Notes: generated from the sequence alone by a model not told the origin. DNA of 11,081 nt from an uncultured Synergistia bacterium (GCA_937888925.1 CALARM010001101.1:1-11081), one strand, 5' to 3'. Positions 1 through 7,090 are shown, counted from the stretch's first letter. Numbers and translations are program-made.

Positions 1-1393
1 ATATAGAATCCAGCATTTCACTGACAGACCATATCTGATTTCTTCCCTTATTTTTAGCAAAATAAAGTGCTCTGTCAGTCATATTTATTAACATATCTTT
101 TACCTGTCCGTCGTCCGGATAAGAGCCGACACCTCCGCTTATCGTGACATGAAGTGTTTCACTCTGTCCGGGAAATTCATGATCTTCTATTATTCTTCTT
201 AATCTGTCGGCAAATTTCTTTCCATTCTGCCAGTTCTGTTCGGGAAGTATTATGGCAAATTCCTCTCCCCCGTATCTGGCAGGGATATCCACACCGGCCC
301 TTATACTCTCTTTGACTAACTTTGCCAGTTCCGTAAGAACAATATCACCCTGTTGATGGCCATAAATATCGTTAATTCTTTTAAAATAATCTATATCAAA
401 CATTACGAGTGAAAATTCATGTCCGTAACGCTTCGAACCCAGGATCTCCTCATCAAGCCTCTTCTGAAAATAACGGCGCATATATAATCCTGTAAGGCTA
501 TCAATCGTAGCAAGTTCCTGGAGACGGGCTTTATCCAGGATTATGGACATCTGTGATACAAGGGCTGTAACAAATTCGACATCCCTTTCATTATAATCTG
601 CCATATCATTCTTATTGGATACATTGACTATACCTGTGACTCTGTTATTAATCATCATAGGAACACACATAAGATTTCTTATATTATAATCTTTTACTTC
701 TCTTAAAAGAAAGCGGGGATTTTTATAACCATCATTGGCTATAAAAGCCTTACCTGTCTGAGCCACATGTCCACCTATACCCTGTCCAATATTAAATATC
801 TTTTTATTCGATCTGTCTGTTATATATTTATCTCTGAAAACTCTTAAAACAAGGGAATTAGTTTCTTCATCAACAAGCATAATGGAACCTTTCTCAGAAT
901 TAACTCCTTTAAGAATTGCATCTAAAATTATCACCAGAATTTCACACAGGTCTTCTTTATGGCTCACAGCCTGACTTACTTCATAGAGCAGAGCAAGTTC
1001 TGCATGAGGCGCTTCTGATTCTTTAAGAGTTTTTTCCTTTCTTCTTCCAAGAGCTTTTATTCTGGCAAGTAATTCCTTGGAGCTGAAAGGCTTTACCATA
1101 TAATCGTCTGCTCCCGTTTCAATGCCGACAACCCTGTCTATTTCTTCACCCTTTGCAGTAAGCATTATTACAGGAAGATAACTGAAATCACTGTTAATTT
1201 TTTTTAAAACCTCAAGACCTGTCATACCCGGCATCATTACATCAAGGACTGCCACATCAAATTTTTCCTGTGCAATCCTGGCAAGGCCTTCTTTCCCTGA
1301 AGTACAGGTGGTAACTTCAATCCCGTTGAAAGACAGAAATTCTTCTACAAGTTCCAGTAATTCTTCATCGTCGTCGATTAAGATGATTTTCAC
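1..1393 (-). CDS. REC-GAF-GGDEF response regulator (diguanylate cyclase), 3' end outside window
   Basis: Predicted phosphorylation-controlled diguanylate cyclase making c-di-GMP from two GTP in the cytoplasm. My reverse-strand translation gives 464 codons with no stop before the window edge. The REC domain (1-121) has the acidic pair D8/D9, phosphoacceptor D51 in VLDVMMPG, T79 and K101. A GAF-like domain covers about 126-290. The GGDEF domain starts at D298 (DSLTGL) with the active-site motif GGEEF at 375-379, so catalysis should be intact. The product-inhibition I-site is degenerate: A-G-V-D stands where RxxD is expected, with the arginine one residue too early. The tail passes the usual end of GGDEF (KGRNQI), so little should be missing. 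The start is GTG, seven bases after a GGGGG ribosome-binding site; another GTG lies two codons upstream. It is the third gene of the regulator-kinase unit, 66 bp after the kinase. Confidence 0.93.
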   Translation of the reverse strand, partial: MKIILIDDDEELLELVEEFLSFNGIEVTTCTSGKEGLARIAQEKFDVAVLDVMMPGMTGLEVLKKINSDFSYLPVIMLTAKGEEIDRVVGIETGADDYMVKPFSSKELLARIKALGRRKEKTLKESEAPHAELALLYEVSQAVSHKEDLCEILVIILDAILKGVNSEKGSIMLVDEETNSLVLRVFRDKYITDRSNKKIFNIGQGIGGHVAQTGKAFIANDGYKNPRFLLREVKDYNIRNLMCVPMMINNRVTGIVNVSNKNDMADYNERDVEFVTALVSQMSIILDKARLQELATIDSLTGLYMRRYFQKRLDEEILGSKRYGHEFSLVMFDIDYFKRINDIYGHQQGDIVLTELAKLVKESIRAGVDIPARYGGEEFAIILPEQNWQNGKKFADRLRRIIEDHEFPGQSETLHVTISGGVGSYPDDGQVKDMLINMTDRALYFAKNKGRNQIWSVSEMLDSI

Positions 1394-1409
1394 TGACACA
1401 CCCCCATAT

Positions 1410-1479
1410 CAGTGAGCAGTTATTCTAACTATAATTACTTCCTCTTTCCTGTTCACTGCTCACTGCTCACTGGTCACTG
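1410..1479. repeat. Heptamer inverted-repeat array between kinase and GGDEF genes
   Basis: CAGTGAGCAGT at 1410-1420 faces an inverted array at 1451-1479 built from CAGTGAA/CAGTGAG/CAGTGAC units on the minus strand. ACTGCTCACTG at 1456-1466, or again one unit later at 1463-1473, is the exact complement of the 1410-1420 arm, so a hairpin of 11 bp with a loop of about 35 or 42 nt can form between the two genes. The array runs into the 3' end of the kinase gene and supplies its stop codon. There is no T-tract, so it is not a typical intrinsic terminator. Confidence 0.8.
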
Positions 1480-2833
1480 TTTCAGGTTTCTTACATAACA
1501 CACTGAAAGTAATAATTGCTCCTTTTTCTCCCGGATTTTCCAGCCGGATTTTACCGCCATGAATGGTGACCATCTTCTTCACTATGGCAAGTCCCAGACC
1601 TGTTCCTCCCAGCTTTCTGCTCCGTGAACTATCAGCCCTGAAGAAAGGATCGAATATTCTGTCTTTATATTCTTCCGCTATTCCCGGCCCTTCGTCTTTT
1701 ATAGAAAAAGTCAGATGATCATGTTCTCCTTTTACCGTAATCTCAATATGTCCGTCCGGAACTGTATAGTCTATGGCATTTGACAGAAGATTCTGAATAA
1801 CCCTTTCTATTTTTAATTTATCCAGATAAAGTTCTTTCAGAGCACCTTCTTCCCTGATATTTACTTTTAAATGTTTTTCTTCTATAAAACTATGAAATCC
1901 ATCTACTATATCTTTAACAAGAGAAGAAACATCAGTTTTTTCAATATTCAACACTATAGCCTTCTCCATTCTGGACAGGTCAAGCATTTCCTTTGCAAGG
2001 GCCGCCATTTCTCTGATATTTTTCGAGAGTTTCTTTACAGTCTTCGGAGGAGGCATATCACCTGCATCCAGCTGGCTCTCTATTATATCTACGGCAACCT
2101 GCATCCTGCTTAAAGGAGAACCTATATCATGAGCCATATCAGATATCAAATTCTTCTGTTTTTCTATCATATCTACAAGTTCATTTGCCATAGAAAAAAA
2201 AGCTATATTCAGTTTGGCTATTTCATCATTACCTTTTACTTTAATCTTATTATCCAGATCGGAGAAATCTCCTTTTGAGAATTTTATGGCTTTCTGGGTA
2301 AGTTCTGTCAGTGGTTTTGTAATGTACATAGCCAGAGGATACATCATTATTAAAATTATCAGAAAAGAAATAATCACTCTTATTGAAAAAGAAGACTCAA
2401 TAAAATCAAATAAAAAACCTGTATAGGCATAGGGATAAAACGTCTCCGGCATGGAAATAATTATATAAGTTTTATTTTCAGCGAAAGAATCGAATATATA
2501 TATAGGACTTGTACGAAGTTCTTCATAGGCGAAAGAAGTAAGTGGATTTTTAGATTTTGTTCCATAAAGAGGATTACCCTTTACATTATAAATTATTACA
2601 TCACAATTATAGAGTTCTGAAAATACTTTCATTTCATCAGGGAACGTTTCTTTTTTAAGAGCTTTATTTTGAAGATAAGAATATATTGTCCCCACCTTTT
2701 CACCTGTTACCAGATGAGCAGGTTTTCTTCCTGAAGACAATATCATAGGTGCCATAAGAGCAATAAAAACTATTATAACAAGGAAATATAAATATATTTT
2801 TGTATAAAGTCTTGATATTTTTAAAGGTATCAT
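1460..2833 (-). CDS. Membrane sensor histidine kinase (HAMP-HisKA-HATPase)
   Basis: Predicted inner-membrane sensor kinase of 457 aa. A first membrane helix (about 13-32) and a second (about 151-171) bracket an extracytoplasmic sensor region of roughly 118 residues with no family I recognise. A HAMP region (about 170-225) follows, then the H-box with H235 in MAHDIGSPLSR. The ATPase domain shows the N-box (N348, N352 in QNLLSNAIDY), D380 of DEGPGI, the F-box FDPFFRAD (394-401) and the G2 box GGTGLGLAI (409-417), so it looks active. I chose ATG 2833: it follows an AAGGA site by a few bases and gives a normal basic N-terminus. ATG 2881 would add 16 residues and overlap the regulator gene. It lies 17 bp after the OmpR-type regulator, its likely partner. 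The last codons (T-V-T-S-E-Q-stop) are read from the heptamer array. Confidence 0.93.
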   Translation of the reverse strand: MIPLKISRLYTKIYLYFLVIIVFIALMAPMILSSGRKPAHLVTGEKVGTIYSYLQNKALKKETFPDEMKVFSELYNCDVIIYNVKGNPLYGTKSKNPLTSFAYEELRTSPIYIFDSFAENKTYIIISMPETFYPYAYTGFLFDFIESSFSIRVIISFLIILIMMYPLAMYITKPLTELTQKAIKFSKGDFSDLDNKIKVKGNDEIAKLNIAFFSMANELVDMIEKQKNLISDMAHDIGSPLSRMQVAVDIIESQLDAGDMPPPKTVKKLSKNIREMAALAKEMLDLSRMEKAIVLNIEKTDVSSLVKDIVDGFHSFIEEKHLKVNIREEGALKELYLDKLKIERVIQNLLSNAIDYTVPDGHIEITVKGEHDHLTFSIKDEGPGIAEEYKDRIFDPFFRADSSRSRKLGGTGLGLAIVKKMVTIHGGKIRLENPGEKGAIITFSVLCKKPETVTSEQ

Positions 2834-2850
2834 AATTTCCTTACAGAATG

Positions 2851-3546
2851 TTACCCTGTGTATATATATCCAACACCCCATACAGTTTTTATCAACTCAG
2901 GTTCATGGGGATCTTTCTCTATTTTCTGCCTGATACGGCTTATGGTAACATCAATGGAACGGTCATATGCTATAAATTCTTTTCCCCTGGCAAGGTCCAT
3001 AAGTTTGTCTCTTGATAGAACTATCCCTCTGTTCATGATAAAAATATTTAATATGTCGAATTCTATAGCAGATAATTCTATTATTTTACCACGTACTATA
3101 GCAATCCTCTTTTTTTCATCAAGTTCTACTTCCCTCACCGGAGCGGTTTCTATCACCTGTTCCGGTTCTTTTACAACAGTTAATTTTTCCTTTCTCCTTC
3201 CTATGGCTTTTATTCTCGCCAGTAACTCCCTTGAGCTGAAAGGTTTTACCATATAATCATCTGCACCGAGTTCTATACCTACGACTCTGTCTATTTCTTC
3301 ACCTTTTGCAGTAAGCATTATTACAGGAAGATAACTGAAATCACTGCTTATTATCTTCAAAACATCAAGACCGGTCATACCCGGCATCATCACATCAAGG
3401 ACCGCCACATCAAAGGTTTCCTGTTCAAGCACAGCAAGGCCTTCTTTACCTGACGGACAGGTTGTAACTTCCATTCCGTTAAATGAAAGGAATTCATCCA
3501 GAAGTTCGAGTAATTCTACATCATCGTCAATTAATATGATTTTCAA
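2851..3546 (-). CDS. OmpR/PhoB-family response regulator
   Basis: DNA-binding response regulator of 231 aa, a normal length for the family. The receiver domain (1-121) has D8/D9, phosphoacceptor D51, T79 and K101. A linker precedes a winged-helix domain (about 135-231) with the typical ending IKTVWGVGYIY. The start is TTG at 3546, supported by GGGAGG seven bases upstream and by the MKIILIDDD opening that the GGDEF regulator shares. The receiver differs from that of the GGDEF regulator at about 15 of 121 positions by my hand alignment. It is the first gene after the structured leader and is probably the cognate partner of the kinase 17 bp downstream. Target genes cannot be deduced. The non-ATG start suggests modest or regulated translation. 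Confidence 0.95.
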   Translation of the reverse strand: MKIILIDDDVELLELLDEFLSFNGMEVTTCPSGKEGLAVLEQETFDVAVLDVMMPGMTGLDVLKIISSDFSYLPVIMLTAKGEEIDRVVGIELGADDYMVKPFSSRELLARIKAIGRRKEKLTVVKEPEQVIETAPVREVELDEKKRIAIVRGKIIELSAIEFDILNIFIMNRGIVLSRDKLMDLARGKEFIAYDRSIDVTISRIRQKIEKDPHEPELIKTVWGVGYIYTG

Positions 3547-3554
3547 AGATTTTA

Positions 3555-3560
3555 CCTCCC
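3555..3560 (-). promoter_or_regulatory. Ribosome-binding site fixing a TTG start
   Basis: GGGAGG on the minus strand, seven bases before TTG 3546. It is the best Shine-Dalgarno match in the leader and decides the start, since no ATG lies nearby. Its upstream edge is only 5 nt from a possible hairpin at 3566-3597. Confidence 0.8.
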
Positions 3561-3565
3561 TGGCT

Positions 3566-3597
3566 TATCTTTATCAGTTTTATAAAGCTGAAAGATA
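3566..3597 (-). promoter_or_regulatory. Alternative leader hairpin next to the RBS
   Basis: On the minus strand TATCTTT (3597-3591) can pair with AAAGATA (3572-3566), extended by CAG/CTG across a 2-nt bulge, with a loop of 10 nt. The left arm is also the 3' strand of the outer stem of the RNA at 3590-3696, so the two pairings exclude each other. No U-tract follows, so any effect would more likely be on translation than on termination. This is inferred from pairing only. Confidence 0.4.
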
Positions 3598-3696
3598 TGC
3601 AAGTTAAAGTTGCTGTTTATTACAGGGGTCGAACCTGACAGACTTAAAGTCTGCTACCAGAAGTATGTAAGCAACTTATGTTATAGCATATCTTTC
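3590..3696 (-). ncRNA. Structured tRNA-like RNA element in the regulator leader
   Basis: Read on the minus strand, GAAAGATATGC (3696-3686) pairs perfectly with GCATATCTTTC (3600-3590). Inside it AAGTTGCT (3677-3670) pairs with AGCAACTT (3614-3607). The enclosed region has a TGGTAG D-loop-like stretch (3659-3654), an anticodon-arm-like hairpin CAGACTTTAAGTCTG (3653-3639) and a T-arm-like hairpin CAGGTTCGACCCCTG (3637-3623) whose loop TTCGACC fits the tRNA T-loop consensus. It is not a tRNA: there is no D-stem, no variable loop, 8 extra nt after the T-arm, and no CCA. The predicted start of the 3703-3730 promoter falls on its first base. It could be a leader regulatory RNA or a discrete sRNA. 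Bacterial Y RNAs have a similar plan (terminal stem plus tRNA-mimicking module), but no Ro-protein gene is present and I cannot confirm that family. Confidence 0.5.
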
Positions 3697-3702
3697 AATA
3701 AA

Positions 3703-3730
3703 ATTATATCATTTAACTGTTAAAAGTCAA
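3703..3730 (-). promoter_or_regulatory. Sigma70-type promoter for the leader RNA and two-component operon
   Basis: Minus-strand TTGACT (3730-3725), a 16-bp spacer and TATAAT (3708-3703) form a near-consensus promoter. The expected start, about 7 nt downstream, is near 3696, the first base of the outer stem of the structured RNA. The TGA within TTGACT is also the stop codon of the preceding small gene, so the promoter overlaps that gene's end and makes the signalling genes separately expressible. Confidence 0.75.
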
Positions 3731-4059
3731 ATTTTCTTTTCTTCTTTTTCCGTTTTTGTTGTTACTGTATCATAGTCTTTTCTTTTTTCCAGTAATTTCT
3801 GTTCTGTCTCTATGGAATTCTTCAAAGTTTCAATACTGATTTTAGCTATTTCATTACTTTTTTTCTCAAATTCGGAAAAATATTTTCCTGCCTGATAACC
3901 TATTTTGAGACCTGTTTCAAAACTTGTCTGAATAGCACTGTGAAGGGCTTCTCCTTCTTTTACAGGGAAAAGGGCCTGAAAGCCGAGTATAACCTTATCA
4001 AAAATACCTGTGTCTTTTGCAGGGCCCCTTACGAGATCGTCGAGTTTTACTTCTATCAT
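3727..4059 (-). CDS. Small helical protein with extended glycine-zipper pattern
   Basis: Protein of 110 aa that I do not recognise. It has no signal peptide or membrane helix and is probably cytoplasmic. After a short mixed N-terminus, a predicted helix carries a small residue at every fourth position: A38, A42, S46, G50, G54, G58. Such small-xxx-small faces allow close helix-helix packing, in membranes or in tight soluble coils. The C-terminal half (about 60-110) is a highly charged Lys/Glu-rich helix. ATG 4059 follows GGGGAG by seven bases, and a near-consensus promoter lies about 50 nt upstream of the start, so the gene looks real and well expressed. It precedes the two-component genes on the same strand, but a second promoter at its stop codon separates them. 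A phasin-like or scaffolding role would be a guess from composition only. Confidence 0.8.
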   Translation of the reverse strand: MIEVKLDDLVRGPAKDTGIFDKVILGFQALFPVKEGEALHSAIQTSFETGLKIGYQAGKYFSEFEKKSNEIAKISIETLKNSIETEQKLLEKRKDYDTVTTKTEKEEKKI

Positions 4060-4115
4060 AATATAACTCCCCTCTTCATTATAGTTTTATACATAATTTC
4101 ACTTTTATTTATCGA

Positions 4116-4144
4116 ATTATATCATTCATGGAAAAAATATTCAA
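4116..4144 (-). promoter_or_regulatory. Sigma70-type promoter for the small helical protein
   Basis: Minus-strand TTGAAT (4144-4139), a 17-bp spacer and an exact TATAAT (4121-4116). The expected start is near 4109, giving a leader of about 50 nt before ATG 4059. Confidence 0.75.
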
Positions 4145-4167
4145 GAAAAAGGATTTATATGAGAATT

Positions 4168-4263
4168 GTGAAGGGTGAAGAGTGAAGGGTGAAGAGTAAT
4201 TAGAATGAAAAGTGAAAAAGCGGGATTTTACTTACTTTTCACTTTTCACTTTTCACTTTTCAC
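4168..4263. repeat. GTGAARR / TTTTCAC heptamer inverted-repeat array
   Basis: Four direct heptamers (GTGAAGG, GTGAAGA, GTGAAGG, GTGAAGA; 4168-4195) are followed by a partial GTGAAAA stretch near 4205-4219, then by four inverted TTTTCAC units (4236-4263). The left arm pairs with the right through Watson-Crick or G-U pairs only. It lies between the two divergent promoters, so here it is not a 3'-end element. Together with those promoters it accounts for most of the gene-free stretch 4060-4352. Confidence 0.85.
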
Positions 4264-4295
4264 TATAACTGGCATAGTTTTTGCAAAAAACATTA

Positions 4296-4324
4296 TTGAA
4301 ATGGTTTAACCGGTATGTTAAAAT
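4296..4324 (+). promoter_or_regulatory. Sigma70-type promoter for the plus-strand gene cluster
   Basis: TTGAAA (4296-4301), a 17-bp spacer and TAAAAT (4319-4324) closely match the sigma70 consensus. The expected start near 4331 leaves about 22 nt before ATG 4353, enough to include the AAAGGGG ribosome-binding site. It begins 33 bp after the heptamer array. Confidence 0.65.
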
Positions 4325-4352
4325 TAAACATATTTTCGAAAGGGGTGTTAGT

Positions 4353-5909
4353 ATGATAAATTATAGAAAATATTTTTTTATAATTTCTATGTTAATCGTT
4401 TCGCTTATTATTTCAACTTTTCCTGCTGAAAGTAAAAAGGTCAAAAAACTGGAGGTCTATGGCAAGGTAGTTGAAGTTGATATTCCCAACAGTTATCTGA
4501 ATATTGAAAATCAGGGGGAACAAATACCTGTTACATTCAGCACGTCCACACAGATAAAATATAACAATAAAACAATAACGCCTGACGGGATAAAAGAAGG
4601 AGACCTGATAAAAGCCAGCGGCCCTTATATAGACGGAGGTGTGATAGCGGAAAAAATAGAGATCATATCACGGCAACAGCAGGGTAATGAGACAGGTGGA
4701 CTTATAAAATCTATTTCTCATAATGGTACAGGTATAATGAAACCCGGTGATATATTAAAGGTTACAATGATAGCCTCCCGGGGAGGGGCAGCCTTTTTTA
4801 ACATAAACAATCTTGTAAACGGCATACCGATGAAAGAAGTATCAGAAGGAAACTATTACGGTGAATATACTATACGTTCCGGAGACAAAATAGAAAACGC
4901 TGTAATCAAAGGATATCTGGTTATGCCTGACGGGAAACAGGTAACTGTACAGGCAGGTAATCCTGTAAATATAAATGTAGACCTTTCAGAAATAGTTATT
5001 TCACAGATGTTGCCAAAAGAGAATTCAACTATTGATAATAACAGACCGAACATACTTCTCGTTATACAGGCTGACAGTAAAAATAAAGGCATAGTTCCTT
5101 CCACTGCAAAACTTATGGTAAACGGTGTAAACGTAACATCAAAATCACAGATAACAGAAAATGTTATTACATATCGCCCGGCAGATAATTTGCCGAATGG
5201 TACAAACAAAGTGGTTTTCAGCGCTACAGACCATCAGAACCGTCAGTTTATAAAATCCTGGTCTTTTAATATTCAGATCACTTCTCAGAATAAAGATTTA
5301 ATTTATTCTGTAACACATAACGGACAGAATCAATTACACCCCGGTAATAAATTGATTGTAAACATGTCAGGTCTATCAGGGGGAAAAGCAACCTTTGACA
5401 TAGGTTCTTACAGAACCGGTATTTCAATGAAGGAAAAAGGTAATGGTATCTATACGGGAGAATATATTGTTTCGAAAAAAGATTCGGTACAAAATGTATA
5501 TATATTATGTCATCTGGAGACATCTTCAGGTCAGAAAGAAAGTCTTACATCGGAAGAGCCGGTAACAAGTCTTGGCCCCTATTATAATGCCGGTGTTGCA
5601 CCGCCTGAGATAACAGAACCTTCCGAGGGAGATACAGTATCTATGCCAGTTACGGTAAAAGGCAATGCTACTCCGGGATATAAAGTACAGATTAATGTCA
5701 CCTGGCAGATCTCGGTAATCGGTGTCCTTAACCCGGCAGGGACAATGGCAACTAAAACAGTGACAGCAGACAACAACGGAAATTTTGAAACACAGTTTAC
5801 CTATGTTGTAAATTTCCCTTCAGATACAAAATATACTATAAAAGCTATAACTATTGCCCCGGACGGCCAGAAGTCGGCAGAGACAATAGTTAATGTTACA
5901 CAGGACTGA
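4353..5909 (+). CDS. Exported multidomain protein, DUF5666-like plus two duplicated modules and Ig-like domains
   Basis: Secreted or surface protein of 518 aa. A signal peptide covers about 1-27 (basic MINYRKYF, long hydrophobic core, PAES end), with no lipobox. Residues 33-106 (YGKVVEVDIP to GVIAEKIEI) resemble DUF5666, a small beta-barrel module. Residues 115-209 and 315-409 are two copies of one module, sharing S.(S/T)HNG, PG(D/N).L.V and (Y/I)Y.GEY.(I/V). Residues 211-310 (ISQMLPKENSTIDNNRPNI onward) and 415-518 (PPEITEPSEGDTV onward) look like bacterial Ig-like beta-sandwiches. No catalytic motif is visible; a binding or structural envelope role is likely. ATG 4353 follows AAAGGGG by seven bases; an upstream in-frame TTG at 4281 would spoil the signal peptide and lie ahead of the promoter. 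A heptamer hairpin follows the stop codon. Confidence 0.88.
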   Translation: MINYRKYFFIISMLIVSLIISTFPAESKKVKKLEVYGKVVEVDIPNSYLNIENQGEQIPVTFSTSTQIKYNNKTITPDGIKEGDLIKASGPYIDGGVIAEKIEIISRQQQGNETGGLIKSISHNGTGIMKPGDILKVTMIASRGGAAFFNINNLVNGIPMKEVSEGNYYGEYTIRSGDKIENAVIKGYLVMPDGKQVTVQAGNPVNINVDLSEIVISQMLPKENSTIDNNRPNILLVIQADSKNKGIVPSTAKLMVNGVNVTSKSQITENVITYRPADNLPNGTNKVVFSATDHQNRQFIKSWSFNIQITSQNKDLIYSVTHNGQNQLHPGNKLIVNMSGLSGGKATFDIGSYRTGISMKEKGNGIYTGEYIVSKKDSVQNVYILCHLETSSGQKESLTSEEPVTSLGPYYNAGVAPPEITEPSEGDTVSMPVTVKGNATPGYKVQINVTWQISVIGVLNPAGTMATKTVTADNNGNFETQFTYVVNFPSDTKYTIKAITIAPDGQKSAETIVNVTQD

Positions 5910-5911
5910 AG

Positions 5912-5987
5912 CAGTGAACAGCAAACAGTGAGTAGTGAACAGAAAGCTATTACTGCCCGGTCACTTGTCACTGTTCACTGCTCACTG
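5912..5987. repeat. Heptamer inverted-repeat array after the DUF5666-like gene
   Basis: A left array of CAGTGAA-type units (5912-5942) is followed, after 28 nt, by an inverted array at 5971-5987. CAGTGAGTAGTGAACAG (5926-5942) pairs with CTGTTCACTGCTCACTG (5971-5987) over 17 positions, with a single G-U wobble. The array fills the gap between the stop codon at 5909 and the AAGGCGG ribosome-binding site of the peptidase gene. Confidence 0.85.
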
Positions 5988-6001
5988 AAAAGGCGGTATT
6001 T

Positions 6002-7090
6002 ATGGACAAAAAAGTTTTTAAAAGAAGAATCGAACAATTTAAAGTATTAATGGCACAAAATTCCCTAGATTACTGTATAGCAACTCCGGGGACAAATTTT
6101 TACTATATGGCCGGCATAGATACGTTTCGTATGGAGAGATTTATCGGAGTCATTCTGGCGGCAGAAGGGGATCCATTTATCATATGTCCTTCTTTTGAAG
6201 AAGAAAGGCTCAGAAAAGAAACTTTTATTAATGATTTCTATCCCTGGAAAGAAGAAGATAATCCATATGAAATACTTGGAAAAATTATTAAAGACAGAGG
6301 GAGAAAATATAGAACTGCAGGTCTGGAACCTACGACTCATTTTGAAACTTATGTAAAACTGAAAGAACATATGACAGGAATGGAATTCAGAGACGGAGCT
6401 TTTCTTTTTTCTGCTATGAGACGGAAAAAAACAGAAGAAGAAATCGAGGCTTTAAAAAAAGCAGTAGATATAACAGAAGAAAATATAGATTATAGCCTGA
6501 AGCATTTAAAAGCAGGTATGAAAGAACATGATCTTAAAACATATATTACAGGAGACGAGAAACTGGTTCAGTTCGGAGAAACATCTTCTTACCCTCACTC
6601 GGAAGGAGGAGAAAATATTCTGCAAAAGAATGACGTCGTTCTTATAGATAAGGGTGATATATGGGATAAATATCATTCCGATATTACAAGAACAGCTTAT
6701 TTCGGCATGGTAAGTGAAGAATTTCTAAAAATATGGCATATAGTAAGACAGGCAAGAGATGGGGCGATAGAAAAAGCAGGCCCCGGTATCCCCTGTGAAC
6801 TTGTAGATAAAGCTGCAAGGGATGTAATTGAGAAAGAAGGTTACGGGCCATATTTCACCCACAGAACAGGGCATGGTCTTGGCCTTGATATTCATGAAAC
6901 TCCTTATCTCGTAAAAGGGAACAGAGATGTTCTCGAAGCGGGCAATGTAGTTACCATAGAGCCAGGTATTTATCTTCCGGGAAAATTCGGCGTAAGGATT
7001 GAAGAAGACGTAGTTATTACAGAAACAGGCACGAAAATTCTTTCAAGAAAGCCGGAAGTCCCTGTTATTATAGAGGATTTATCCCTGTAA
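6002..7090 (+). CDS. M24-family Xaa-Pro dipeptidase/aminopeptidase
   Basis: Cytoplasmic dinuclear-metal peptidase of 362 aa, the usual size for prolidase/PepQ-type enzymes that cut the Xaa-Pro bond. A creatinase-like N-terminal domain (about 5-140) precedes the pita-bread catalytic domain (about 148-355). All five metal ligands are present with the prolidase spacing: D216 (LIDKG), D227 (HSDITRT), H291 (THRTGHGLG), E320 (IEPGIY) and E334 (RIEED). H199 and H287 fit the usual substrate-side histidines. No signal peptide is present. ATG 6002 has a moderate AAGGCGG site directly after the heptamer array. Whether the substrate is a dipeptide or a longer peptide cannot be told. Neighbours suggest no specific pathway, so it is most likely general peptide turnover. 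The gene may be co-transcribed with the upstream exported protein. Confidence 0.95.
   Translation: MDKKVFKRRIEQFKVLMAQNSLDYCIATPGTNFYYMAGIDTFRMERFIGVILAAEGDPFIICPSFEEERLRKETFINDFYPWKEEDNPYEILGKIIKDRGRKYRTAGLEPTTHFETYVKLKEHMTGMEFRDGAFLFSAMRRKKTEEEIEALKKAVDITEENIDYSLKHLKAGMKEHDLKTYITGDEKLVQFGETSSYPHSEGGENILQKNDVVLIDKGDIWDKYHSDITRTAYFGMVSEEFLKIWHIVRQARDGAIEKAGPGIPCELVDKAARDVIEKEGYGPYFTHRTGHGLGLDIHETPYLVKGNRDVLEAGNVVTIEPGIYLPGKFGVRIEEDVVITETGTKILSRKPEVPVIIEDLSL

Noticed and set aside
2834..2881. Longer kinase start at ATG 2881
   Set aside because: It would overlap the regulator gene and add a non-typical N-terminus; ATG 2833 has an AAGGA site.
3607..3677. A tRNA gene on the minus strand with a UUA (stop-reading) anticodon
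   Set aside because: The 7-bp end stem, anticodon-like arm and T-loop are suggestive, but there is no D-stem, no variable loop, 8 extra bases between T-arm and acceptor strand, and no CCA. Kept only as a tRNA-like RNA.
4281..4352. Upstream TTG start for the DUF5666-like exported protein
   Set aside because: It precedes the -10 element of the likely promoter and would place 24 mostly basic residues before a clear signal peptide; ATG 4353 has a good ribosome-binding site.
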